Positions 1 to 6,319 of a stretch of DNA of 11,701 nucleotides are shown piece by piece. Each line of letters starts with the position of its first letter. Within the stretch, counting starts at the first letter, position 1. The notes under the pieces are model-generated. The model was given only the letters and a program-made list of their open reading frames with translations, was not told the DNA's origin and ran no database searches. Location of the stretch: the NCBI GenBank assembly GCA_035644155.1, contig DASQPC010000029.1, positions 1 to 11,701 on the forward strand, given 5' to 3'. The translations under genes were made by a program, and so were the position numbers. The DNA comes from DATIGJ01 sp035644155. Lineage in GTDB: Bacteria > Patescibacteriota > Microgenomatia > Levybacterales > UBA12049.

Positions 1-54
1 CTTGTCGTTATCTTCTCCCTCATCTCTCTTATCTTGCTTGGTAGTAAAAGTTAA
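1..54 (+). CDS. C-terminal fragment of a membrane protein (partial)
   Basis: Frame 1 is open from the first base and ends at TAA (52-54). It gives 17 residues, LVVIFSLISLILLGSKS, which are strongly hydrophobic with a short polar tail. This looks like the last transmembrane segment of a protein whose start lies outside the window. Family and function cannot be read from so little. It could also be a chance open frame, but the abrupt hydrophobic run ending just before a good -10 box fits a real gene end. Confidence 0.45.
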   Translation, partial: LVVIFSLISLILLGSKS

Positions 55-65
55 ACGACTTTGTG

Positions 66-71
66 TATAAT
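66..71 (+). promoter_or_regulatory. -10 box TATAAT before the 33-aa ORF
   Basis: A perfect TATAAT lies 12 bases before the ATG at 84, so transcription would begin about five bases before that ATG. No convincing -35 hexamer is visible 16-18 bases upstream. It is read as the promoter of the small ORF at 84-185. Confidence 0.4.
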
Positions 72-83
72 CGCCGTATCGTT

Positions 84-185
84 ATGCTACGATTTTTTCT
101 ACGAATACTCTTTGCTTTTTTTATCGCTCTCATTTTTATTGAGAAAATAATTCTTAACCTCGTTCGCTTTGTGAAGAAAAAGTAG
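84..185 (+). CDS. Possible 33-residue single-pass membrane peptide
   Basis: ATG at 84 opens a 33-codon frame ending at TAG (183-185). The peptide starts MLRFFLRILFAFFIALIF and ends in FVKKK. One hydrophobic span (about residues 4-26) is flanked by basic residues, which is the usual look of a small bacterial membrane peptide. There is no Shine-Dalgarno; the support is a perfect TATAAT 12 bases upstream. Its stop codon directly abuts the stop of the convergent epimerase gene (TAG followed by TTA), with no bases between, the kind of packing seen elsewhere in this window. A GTG at 63 could extend it by seven codons but would sit on the -10 box. Function is unknown, and it may be a chance ORF. Confidence 0.4.
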   Translation: MLRFFLRILFAFFIALIFIEKIILNLVRFVKKK

Positions 186-833
186 TTATTTTTGCAACAA
201 CTCAAGTTGTTTTTGCAGTAAATGATATTGTTTTTCAGGCGTCTCAAGATTGAAAAGGAAACTTGTCGCCACAAAACGTGTTGCGCCAGCAGCAGATGCA
301 ACCAGAATCGTCTCATCATTCATTCCCCCATCAACTTCAATTGGTAATTCCGTTCGCGATCGAAGTGTCTTTACTTTCTCAAGCAATGCTTCTTCAAATT
401 TTTGTCCTGAAAATCCTGCCTGAATTGTCATAACGAGTAACCCATCCAAATCATCAAGCGGAACATGAATGCCGTCAACTGGGGTTTGTTTATCCAGAGC
501 CAATACCACTTCTCCAAGTAATTGTGCTCGTGCAACAAACTCTTCTTGGTCTGACATTTTTTCAACTTGTCCAATAAAACGCCTAAAGCCCGCATCTGCC
601 CAAAATTGTAAATGCTTGATTGGTTCTCTCACCATAAAATGGACTTCAAAGAGCATATCTTTTGTATATTTGGCAAAAGGCAATGGATCTGCAAAAGTGG
701 TGTTAGGAGCAAAATCACCATCGATAACATCAATATGAATCGTTTTGGCAAATGGTCGGACAAGTTCTATTTTCTTTTCAATATCTGACCACTCTTTATT
801 GTCTGTGCCAGGAGATGGAATTATTTTATACAT
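186..833 (-). CDS. rpe: Ribulose-phosphate 3-epimerase-like protein (divergent)
   Basis: This 215-residue TIM-barrel protein matches the ribulose-phosphate 3-epimerase family, which interconverts D-ribulose 5-phosphate and D-xylulose 5-phosphate in the pentose phosphate pathway. The family metal ligands and acid/base aspartates are in place: H33 and D35 in HIDVIDGDFAPN, H65 in EVHFM, and D168 in IEVDGG. Length is normal. It differs from textbook enzymes at the phosphate and loop motifs: MTIQAGFSGQ (135-144) replaces the usual M-S/T-V-N/E-P-G-F-G-G-Q, and VATSFLF (188-194) replaces the usual V-A-G-S-A-I/V-F. The start lies three bases after the rpiB stop, so it is the last gene of the LytR_C-rpiB-rpe operon and probably shares its promoter. 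No Shine-Dalgarno is visible. The family call is firm; the exact substrate is less certain because of the altered loops. Confidence 0.85.
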   Translation of the reverse strand: MYKIIPSPGTDNKEWSDIEKKIELVRPFAKTIHIDVIDGDFAPNTTFADPLPFAKYTKDMLFEVHFMVREPIKHLQFWADAGFRRFIGQVEKMSDQEEFVARAQLLGEVVLALDKQTPVDGIHVPLDDLDGLLVMTIQAGFSGQKFEEALLEKVKTLRSRTELPIEVDGGMNDETILVASAAGATRFVATSFLFNLETPEKQYHLLQKQLELLQK

Positions 834-836
834 AAC

Positions 837-1346
837 TTATTTCATGACGTCTTCTTCTATTTTTGTTATTTTTTCAATCCGTCGGGCGTGCCGTTCTTCT
901 TTGTTGAAAGGAGTTTCAAGAAATACGGTAATAGCCTGCATCAGTTCTTCTTCTTGCAAAAATCGGACACCAAGCGACAAAACATTTGCATCGTTATGGA
1001 CACGCGTTAACCGCAACATTTCAAACCGATCAACACTCACTTTGCCTGTTACATCAATTGCCTGAGTTGGGATACAAGGAGCATAAAAAAGTGAGCAGCG
1101 GACATTTTTATATTTATTGGCAACAATCGCCTCTCCTTGTCCTGAGCCACCAAAAACTATCCCAAAACTTGCAGGATCATGTGAAACACCTTCTGCTGCT
1201 TTACCAACAAAATCTGGATAGTCATCATCCTTATCAAACGTATAAGCACCACAGTCTTCAACAGTAAAGCCTTTTCCTATCAGAAATGTCTTTACCTTTT
1301 CTTTTATTTGAAGCCCAACATGATCACTACCCAAAAATACTTTCAT
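837..1346 (-). CDS. rpiB: Ribose-5-phosphate isomerase B
   Basis: RpiB interconverts D-ribose 5-phosphate and D-ribulose 5-phosphate in the cytoplasm, making the substrate for the epimerase encoded next. The 169-residue product shows the RpiB/LacAB marks: GSDH (D8, H9) at the N-terminus, GGSGQGE (66-72), HNDANVLSLG (118-127), and a C-terminal RHARRIEKI. The catalytic position that is Cys in E. coli RpiB is not Cys here. The GGSGxGE form with E72 resembles the mycobacterial type, in which a glutamate acts as base. The loop after residue 90 is longer than usual. I chose ATG at 1346, four bases after the upstream stop, because GSDH then sits at the normal place; ATG at 1364 would add six residues and overlap the upstream gene. 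It sits mid-operon, with no clear Shine-Dalgarno. Confidence 0.9.
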   Translation of the reverse strand: MKVFLGSDHVGLQIKEKVKTFLIGKGFTVEDCGAYTFDKDDDYPDFVGKAAEGVSHDPASFGIVFGGSGQGEAIVANKYKNVRCSLFYAPCIPTQAIDVTGKVSVDRFEMLRLTRVHNDANVLSLGVRFLQEEELMQAITVFLETPFNKEERHARRIEKITKIEEDVMK

Positions 1347-1350
1347 ATCA

Positions 1351-1848
1351 TTACCGACCAACAATCACATCTGCATCTGCTGATGCATCATCACTGACAC
1401 TTGCTGAAACGCTTGAAAATTTTCTGCTCAGATCTTTTTGCAATAAAGGTAAATACGCACGCTGCTCTTTCTTCACTTTTACGGTAATATTGCGATAATC
1501 AAAACGATCTGCATTGCCAACAACTTTAATAGTATACCCCAAACTACTTAAATATGAAGATATGCTTTTGGCTGTTCCTGGTACACCGCTTCCATTAAGA
1601 ATAGCAATTTGCAAGGTACTTCTTTCAAGAGGCAATGGGGTTGGAGTCGGCATTGCTGTTGGAGTTTGGGTTGGAGATGGAGTTTGGGGAGCAAACAGGG
1701 AATTTTTACTTCTTACTCCGATAAAATAGAGCGCAATAAGGCTTATAATAATCAATAGCAAAATGAAGAAAAAGACAGCAATAAGACCTGGTTTGCGTGA
1801 AGATTTTTCTACAGAATATGCAGATTCTTGGGCAGGAGTATCTTCCAT
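1351..1848 (-). CDS. Membrane-anchored LytR_C-domain protein
   Basis: A 165-residue protein with a short cytoplasmic N-terminus, one transmembrane helix (about 21-44), a Pro/Thr-rich linker (about 54-73, repeats of PTxTPT type) and a C-terminal LytR_C-like domain (about 78-165). The domain is recognised by ILNGSGVPGTAKSISSYL, the VVGNAD turn and the terminal DADVIVGR. LytR_C domains occur at the ends of LytR-CpsA-Psr cell-wall enzymes and alone on membrane anchors outside the cytoplasm. Here the LCP catalytic domain is absent, so no enzyme role should be assumed; an envelope role is inferred. It is the first gene of the leftward operon with rpiB and rpe. A functional link with pentose phosphate enzymes is not obvious, and the grouping may only reflect shared transcription. 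The start at 1848 is supported by a promoter nine bases upstream. Confidence 0.75.
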   Translation of the reverse strand: MEDTPAQESAYSVEKSSRKPGLIAVFFFILLLIIISLIALYFIGVRSKNSLFAPQTPSPTQTPTAMPTPTPLPLERSTLQIAILNGSGVPGTAKSISSYLSSLGYTIKVVGNADRFDYRNITVKVKKEQRAYLPLLQKDLSRKFSSVSASVSDDASADADVIVGR

Positions 1849-1857
1849 TTCTTTTTG

Positions 1858-1886
1858 ATACTAGCATATTTTCATGCGTTTGGAAA
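1858..1886 (-). promoter_or_regulatory. Promoter of the LytR_C-rpiB-rpe operon
   Basis: On the minus strand, TAGTAT (1863-1858) is preceded by TGC, giving an extended -10. TTTCCA (1886-1881, four of six matches to TTGACA) lies 17 bases further upstream. The predicted start of transcription is about 1851, leaving a leader of only a few bases before ATG at 1848. Confidence 0.5.
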
Positions 1887-1908
1887 TATAAAGCACACTT
1901 GCTATAAT
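1880..1908 (+). promoter_or_regulatory. Leaderless promoter of the SpoIID-like gene
   Basis: TTGGAA (1880-1885, four of six matches to TTGACA), a 17-base spacer and a perfect TATAAT (1903-1908). ATG follows after exactly six bases (1915), so the expected first transcribed base is the A of the start codon. The -35 lies on top of the opposite promoter's -35. Confidence 0.6.
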
Positions 1909-1914
1909 AAGAGC

Positions 1915-3636
1915 ATGCCCAGGCAAATGGTAGTGGTTTTTCTTCGCTTTTGTTTCTTTTTAGTTATTATGGTGCTTGGTCTGTGCGCGCCACTTGCCTT
2001 TTCTCAAACCATTGATGTCTCCTCCGGTAACCTGGACAATATCAACAAGCAACTCGCCGACCTTAACGATGCCTTGAATAAATCAGTTGCTGCTACCAAA
2101 CCACTTCAGTCACAACTTGATAGTATGCAAAAGCAAATCACTGATATCAAAAATCAAGTGACCGGTATTGAAGCAGATACCGTCGTGAAACAAAAAGAAA
2201 TTGATCGCGGTTATAAGCAGTTAGCAGAAAAAGAACAAATTATTTCTCAAACAATCAGAGATTTTTATGTTAAAAGCTACTACAATACACCACTGCTTAT
2301 CTTCCTCTCCGCAGCAGATGCATCTGAGATGACCCAAACGCTTGCCTATCAACATGCAAAGACCGAACAAGATAAAGCAATTATTACCAACATTGCTCTT
2401 TCTATTACTGATTTAGAAAATAAGAAAGCGAAACTTGAACAGGAAAAAACGTGGCTGGTCACTGCAAAAGCAAATCTTGATGAGCAAAGCCAAAAACTTG
2501 ATCAAGTTGTTAAAGGCGCTCTTGCCTATCAACAAAATCTCACTGGGCAAATTGCAGCACTTAGCTCAGAACAGCAATCTATTTTAAATGCCAGAGGTGG
2601 AGGCTTTACCGCAACGGTTGGTGATAGCGATTTGGCAGATGATTATAATGCCTCAATCGCTGGCTTTCGCGCTTCAGCACCAAGTGGTTACTTCGCACTC
2701 TTTTCCTTTGGCGCGTATACTCATCGCAAAGGAATGAGTCAGTATGGTGCCTTTGGACGAGCTAATTCTGGACAAGATTACCACGCAATCCTGAAAGCAT
2801 ATTATGGCAAAGATGTTTCAACAGTTGATACTGGTGGACAAATTCAGGTTGCAGGAAGTGGCTCAATTGATTTTGAGACAACGTACCTCTATGGTATTGC
2901 CGAAATGCCTTCTAACTTCCCAACTGAAGCACTTAAAGCACAAGCCGTTGCCGCAAGATCTTACGCCTATCGATACAAACAACAAGGCCAACAAATCTGT
3001 GCAGACGAAGGCTGTCAAGTGTACTCTCCTTCCAAAGCCGCCAATCCTCCCGACGCATGGAAACAAGCAGTTGATAGTACAAAAGGACAAATTATTGATG
3101 GGGTTACGACATACTTCTCTTCAACAGCTGGCGGTTATCTCACAACTTCTGGCTGGGATACAACTGACGGCAATGGTGGATCGGATTTCTCCAGCCGCGC
3201 TTATGAAAAAATTGCCGGATCTCCGTGGTTTTACAAAGCATGGTATCGACAAGGTTACAGTAATAGTGGCAACACCTGTGGAAGAAGCAGCCCATGGCTC
3301 AGCCCGACTGACATGGCTGATATTGTGAATGCATATCTTGTCTTAACAAAAGGCTCTTCATCTGAAACAAGCAGAATTACACCAGTCACAACAAGCTGCT
3401 GGCCAGGCAATCCATACTCGCAAGATGAGTTGCGTTCCATTGCGAGCAATTATGGCGGTATTAGTTCAGCAGATAGTGTCACTGTTTCGCAAGGCAACGG
3501 ATCAACAAATACAGTCACCATCAATGGTATTACAATGAGCGGAAGTGACTTCCAAAAAGCATTTAATTTGCGAGCACCAGGATACCTCCGAATTCCACAA
3601 GATGGCTTTGCTTTTTTTAATATCGAACATAAATAA
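1915..3636 (+). CDS. Secreted SpoIID-like protein with PcsB-type coiled coil
   Basis: A 573-residue exported protein. Residues 1-30 form a signal peptide (basic start, hydrophobic core, likely cleavage after AFS). Residues about 35-228 are predicted coiled coil with a central VKSYYNTPLLIFLSA segment, resembling the N-terminal coiled coils of PcsB/CwlO-type cell-wall hydrolases, which in other bacteria respond to FtsEX. Residues about 258-565 are SpoIID-like: GMSQYGAFGRA (273-283), then YLYGIAEMP and EALKAQAVAARSYA (325-351). E330 is at the place of the glutamate needed for peptidoglycan cleavage by sporulation SpoIID, a lytic transglycosylase. C362/C367 and C455/C495 could form disulfides. 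The frame is open to an ATG at 1828, but 1915 gives a clean signal peptide and lies exactly six bases after TATAAT. No sporulation genes are nearby; envelope remodelling during growth or division is inferred. Confidence 0.8.
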   Translation: MPRQMVVVFLRFCFFLVIMVLGLCAPLAFSQTIDVSSGNLDNINKQLADLNDALNKSVAATKPLQSQLDSMQKQITDIKNQVTGIEADTVVKQKEIDRGYKQLAEKEQIISQTIRDFYVKSYYNTPLLIFLSAADASEMTQTLAYQHAKTEQDKAIITNIALSITDLENKKAKLEQEKTWLVTAKANLDEQSQKLDQVVKGALAYQQNLTGQIAALSSEQQSILNARGGGFTATVGDSDLADDYNASIAGFRASAPSGYFALFSFGAYTHRKGMSQYGAFGRANSGQDYHAILKAYYGKDVSTVDTGGQIQVAGSGSIDFETTYLYGIAEMPSNFPTEALKAQAVAARSYAYRYKQQGQQICADEGCQVYSPSKAANPPDAWKQAVDSTKGQIIDGVTTYFSSTAGGYLTTSGWDTTDGNGGSDFSSRAYEKIAGSPWFYKAWYRQGYSNSGNTCGRSSPWLSPTDMADIVNAYLVLTKGSSSETSRITPVTTSCWPGNPYSQDELRSIASNYGGISSADSVTVSQGNGSTNTVTINGITMSGSDFQKAFNLRAPGYLRIPQDGFAFFNIEHK

Positions 3637-3638
3637 GG

Positions 3639-3644
3639 TATAAT
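3639..3644 (+). promoter_or_regulatory. -10 box TATAAT of the PH-domain operon
   Basis: A perfect TATAAT begins two bases after the SpoIID stop codon and 15 bases before ATG at 3660. The -35 candidate at 17 bases spacing, TTTAAT (3616-3621), is weak. The predicted leader is about nine bases, without a Shine-Dalgarno. Confidence 0.5.
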
Positions 3645-3659
3645 CTAAGAGACGCTACT

Positions 3660-4298
3660 ATGCCTGATATTTTTACAGACGAAGCAATTAATCCAACAGC
3701 GCAAACACCTAAGCCACAGCCTGTGACAAAACAAGCCACAGCACATCATAAGGTTAGTTTTCTTTCGACATTTGTCCGAGATCCTGATGGAGTATCCCTT
3801 GCCGAACAACGAGATGATGAACATATTCTTCTCTTTATCCGCAGAGATTTTATTACGAATGTCCCTTGGATATTTTCAACGATAATTCTTATTATTCTCC
3901 CCTTCTTTCTTCCTTTTGTTTTTCAACCCTTAAATATTTCTTTTGCCTTTGTCCCACTAACTGTACTCACGATTCTGGCAATTTTTTATTATGTGATTAT
4001 TGCAGGTTTTGTTTTCGCCAATTTTGTTACGTGGTTTTATGATATTGGCATTGTTACTGAAGCACGGGCCGTTGATATCGATTTTTATAATATTTCCTAT
4101 GTCAGCGTTGCAACCGCAAGAGCACAAGACCTGAAAGACGTTCGCTATTTCCAACGTGGATTTTTTCAATCATTTTTTGACTATGGTGATGTTAGCTTAG
4201 TGGTTGAAGCATCAGGAGAAACTCTCACCTTTGAACAAACACCCCGCCCTGCAGAAGTAGTTAATATCTTAAGCGCCCTGATAGGAGGTCACGACTAA
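3660..4298 (+). CDS. Bacterial PH-domain-like membrane protein
   Basis: A 212-residue protein: a polar N-terminus (1-60) rich in Pro, Thr and Gln near its start, two transmembrane helices (about 66-88 and 97-123), then a C-terminal domain (about 124-208) that looks like a bacterial PH (bPH_2, YdbS-like) domain. The match rests on the pattern IVTEARAVDIDFYNISYVSV, then DLKDVRYFQRGFFQSFFDYGDVSLVV, then FEQTPRPAEVVNIL, in line with the family's I/V-T-x-x-R, Q-R-G, GDV and P-x-P-x-E elements. The domain is probably cytoplasmic; ligand and role are unknown. It is the first of three tightly spaced genes; the next starts inside its stop codon (TAATG). The family call is from motif pattern only. Confidence 0.65.
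   Translation: MPDIFTDEAINPTAQTPKPQPVTKQATAHHKVSFLSTFVRDPDGVSLAEQRDDEHILLFIRRDFITNVPWIFSTIILIILPFFLPFVFQPLNISFAFVPLTVLTILAIFYYVIIAGFVFANFVTWFYDIGIVTEARAVDIDFYNISYVSVATARAQDLKDVRYFQRGFFQSFFDYGDVSLVVEASGETLTFEQTPRPAEVVNILSALIGGHD
4283..4289 (+). promoter_or_regulatory. Strong Shine-Dalgarno AGGAGGT for the overlapping gene
   Basis: AGGAGGT sits eight bases before ATG at 4298, inside the end of the preceding gene. It is the only strong Shine-Dalgarno I can find in front of any gene in this window, and it serves an operon-internal start that cannot be leaderless. Confidence 0.75.
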
Positions 4299-4543
4299 TG
4301 CCTTTTGATCCCCTTGCCTTTATACAAAATTTTAATAATATCAGGCTTTTTATTAAAGTAGCTTTTCTCATTCTTGTTGGATTATATGCGATTTTTACGT
4401 TTATGTTGGCAACAAAAATCCGTTCATTTAACAAGATTCTTTTTCTTCCGGCAAATAGTGGAGGAGCATTTTTACAACTAGTTGCTATTATTTATTTTTT
4501 CATTGTCCTCTCGCTTTTTATTGTTACCATTGTTATAGTATAA
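4298..4543 (+). CDS. Small two-TM membrane protein, unknown function
   Basis: An 81-residue protein with two hydrophobic helices (about 17-39 and 57-80) joined by a short basic loop (KIRSFNKILFLP). The start is fixed by TAATG overlap with the upstream stop and by an AGGAGGT eight bases upstream, so translation is probably coupled. The next gene begins three bases after its stop. I do not recognise a named family. Its fixed place between a PH-like membrane protein and a PP2C-like membrane protein suggests all three act at the membrane, perhaps in one complex; that is inference from spacing only. Confidence 0.7.
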   Translation: MPFDPLAFIQNFNNIRLFIKVAFLILVGLYAIFTFMLATKIRSFNKILFLPANSGGAFLQLVAIIYFFIVLSLFIVTIVIV

Positions 4544-4546
4544 CTA

Positions 4547-6319
4547 ATGCCCGGAGAACATTTGTATTCGCCAAAACCTAGCTTGGCATACGCCAAATTA
4601 ACAGCAACACCAACTGATAGCAGCTGGTCTCAAGTTTATAACGCAGGCAATCTTTTTGCCTGTCTTTCCCTTAAAATAACAACAGAAGAAAATCCTCCTT
4701 CTCTCCAAACACTTGGCAAAGAACTCTTCAATAATCTAGAAGCAGAATTTTTTACCCTAGAAGATAAAAATCTGACAACAATTAGTGATGCAATCAAAAA
4801 AAGCACCAAACATATTCCCTCAGGCATAACCCTCACATTTTGCGTTGCCTACTTTAAAGATGCTATTCTCTACCTTTTTTTAGTTGGCAAAGGGAAAGCT
4901 GTTTTGAAACGAGGAGAAAAGCTTGGGCTCTTACTTGAAAATAACAATGATGATGGTGAGTATGTCAAAACAGCATCAGGTTATCTCCATAACAGTGACA
5001 CACTTATTCTTGAGACTGAACAATTTGCCAAAAATGTTCCTGATGAACAAATTGCAGAAGGCTTACAGCTTGCGCTACCAAATGATATTGCAGAAGCGCT
5101 TTCTGTCCATATGCATGCAAAGGCTGATGGTGACCAAGCAGCAATTATTATTGTTTATCACGGTGTGACAACGCATCATCAACCAGTAAATAAAGAGCCA
5201 ACGCTTGCAGAAGCAGCTGAAGAGACAGATTTACCTTCAGAAGAAAAATCGCAAAAGGCTTTTCTGCCCAACTTTTCATCGCTCTTTGCAAAATTGCATG
5301 TACCAAAGCTTCCCTCTACCAACACCCAATTTCTCCACTTAACTCATACAAAAAAACTTTTTTTGAGTATTGTTATCATTATTTTTGTGCTTTTGGGCAG
5401 CAGTATCTTTTTAAGTCTTAAAAAACAAAAACAGACCCAAACAGCAGCCCTTTTTCAATCAATCTATACACCAGCTCAAAAAAGTTACGATGAAGCAAAA
5501 GCTCTGGGGAGCCTTAATCCGTCTCTGAGCCATAATGATTTTGTTAAAGCCGAAAATCTTCTTAAAAATAGCCAAAATAAATTTCCCAAAGGATCAACTG
5601 AGGCAAACCAAATTGCCGATCTTTTGCAAAAAGTTGCAACTGAAATTGGCACTAACAGCGACACAACATCTGTTAAAGAAGTCGAAAGCCCCAAAAATGA
5701 CCTCCTCTCTCTTGAACAAGCCACCACTGATGGACAGGGATTTAGTCAAGATGCAGATACCGTCTACTATCTGACCAATAAAGAAGCGCTCGCAATCACA
5801 AAAGCCAATGGTAAGAAAAAAACACTGTTACAAAATAATAACGAGTGGTCAAAGGCAGTCAGTATTGTCCCTTATCAAGGCAATCTCTACATTCTTGATC
5901 AAAAAAATGGCATCTTAAAATATGTTGGCTCATCAGGTGGGTTTAGTAAAAGTTCTTATTTGAAAACAACGCCTGATCTTTCCAAAGCAATCAGTATGGC
6001 CATTGACAGTTCCATATGGGTTCTGTTTCAAGATGGCAGTATCAAAAAATATACCCGAGGTGAAGAAGATGCATTTTCAATAAAAGGTCTCACAACACCT
6101 TTTGCAAATCCGACAAAAATCTTTACTGATATTGACAGTACCAATGTCTATATTCTTGACCCTGGTACTAGCAGCATTGTAAAATTGGCAAAAGATGGCT
6201 CTTTCCAAACCAAATATGCAGCCAGCATCCTTAACAAAGCAAAAGATTTTGAAGTGCTGGAGCAAGATAAAAAGATTCTCTTCTTAGCAAACGGTAAAAT
6301 TTGGGAAATAACTCTCTAG
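4547..6319 (+). CDS. PP2C-like/TM/propeller-like membrane protein
   Basis: A 590-residue protein with three parts. Residues 1-205 resemble a degenerate PP2C/SpoIIE-type (PPM) fold: FLVGKGKAVLKRGEKLGLLL (111-130), ASGYLHNSDTLILETEQF (143-160) and ADGDQAAIIIVY (193-204), which fit the family's core strands and last Asp motif (D196, but followed by Gln, not Asn). The early DGMGG-type metal motif is not visible, so activity is doubtful. One transmembrane helix spans about 270-290, after a polar linker. Residues 300-370 are helical. Residues about 400-590 show repeated short blocks such as NLYILDQKNGILKYV, SIWVLFQDGSIKKYT and NVYILDPGTSSIVKLAKDG, typical of a beta-propeller-like extracytoplasmic domain. 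It is the last gene of the operon. Its stop shares CTAG with the convergent gene. The role may be to sense or signal across the membrane (inference). Confidence 0.6.
   Translation: MPGEHLYSPKPSLAYAKLTATPTDSSWSQVYNAGNLFACLSLKITTEENPPSLQTLGKELFNNLEAEFFTLEDKNLTTISDAIKKSTKHIPSGITLTFCVAYFKDAILYLFLVGKGKAVLKRGEKLGLLLENNNDDGEYVKTASGYLHNSDTLILETEQFAKNVPDEQIAEGLQLALPNDIAEALSVHMHAKADGDQAAIIIVYHGVTTHHQPVNKEPTLAEAAEETDLPSEEKSQKAFLPNFSSLFAKLHVPKLPSTNTQFLHLTHTKKLFLSIVIIIFVLLGSSIFLSLKKQKQTQTAALFQSIYTPAQKSYDEAKALGSLNPSLSHNDFVKAENLLKNSQNKFPKGSTEANQIADLLQKVATEIGTNSDTTSVKEVESPKNDLLSLEQATTDGQGFSQDADTVYYLTNKEALAITKANGKKKTLLQNNNEWSKAVSIVPYQGNLYILDQKNGILKYVGSSGGFSKSSYLKTTPDLSKAISMAIDSSIWVLFQDGSIKKYTRGEEDAFSIKGLTTPFANPTKIFTDIDSTNVYILDPGTSSIVKLAKDGSFQTKYAASILNKAKDFEVLEQDKKILFLANGKIWEITL

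Noticed and set aside
196..214. Hairpin AACAAC-TCAA-GTTGTT followed by T-run as a terminator for the small ORF
   Set aside because: The stem is short with only two G-C pairs and lies in coding sequence for repeated LLQK-type residues; too weak to call.
1347..1364. Alternative upstream start of rpiB
   Set aside because: It adds six residues ahead of the conserved KVFLGSDH start and overlaps the upstream gene; 1346 fits the family and the short gap.
1630..1690. G/T-rich repeated stretch
   Set aside because: It is simply the coding sequence of the Pro/Thr linker in the LytR_C protein, not a separate repeat element.
1828..1914. Longer N-terminus of the SpoIID-like protein (29 more residues)
   Set aside because: It would place the promoter inside the gene and bury the signal peptide; ATG 1915 lies exactly six bases after TATAAT and starts a clean signal sequence.
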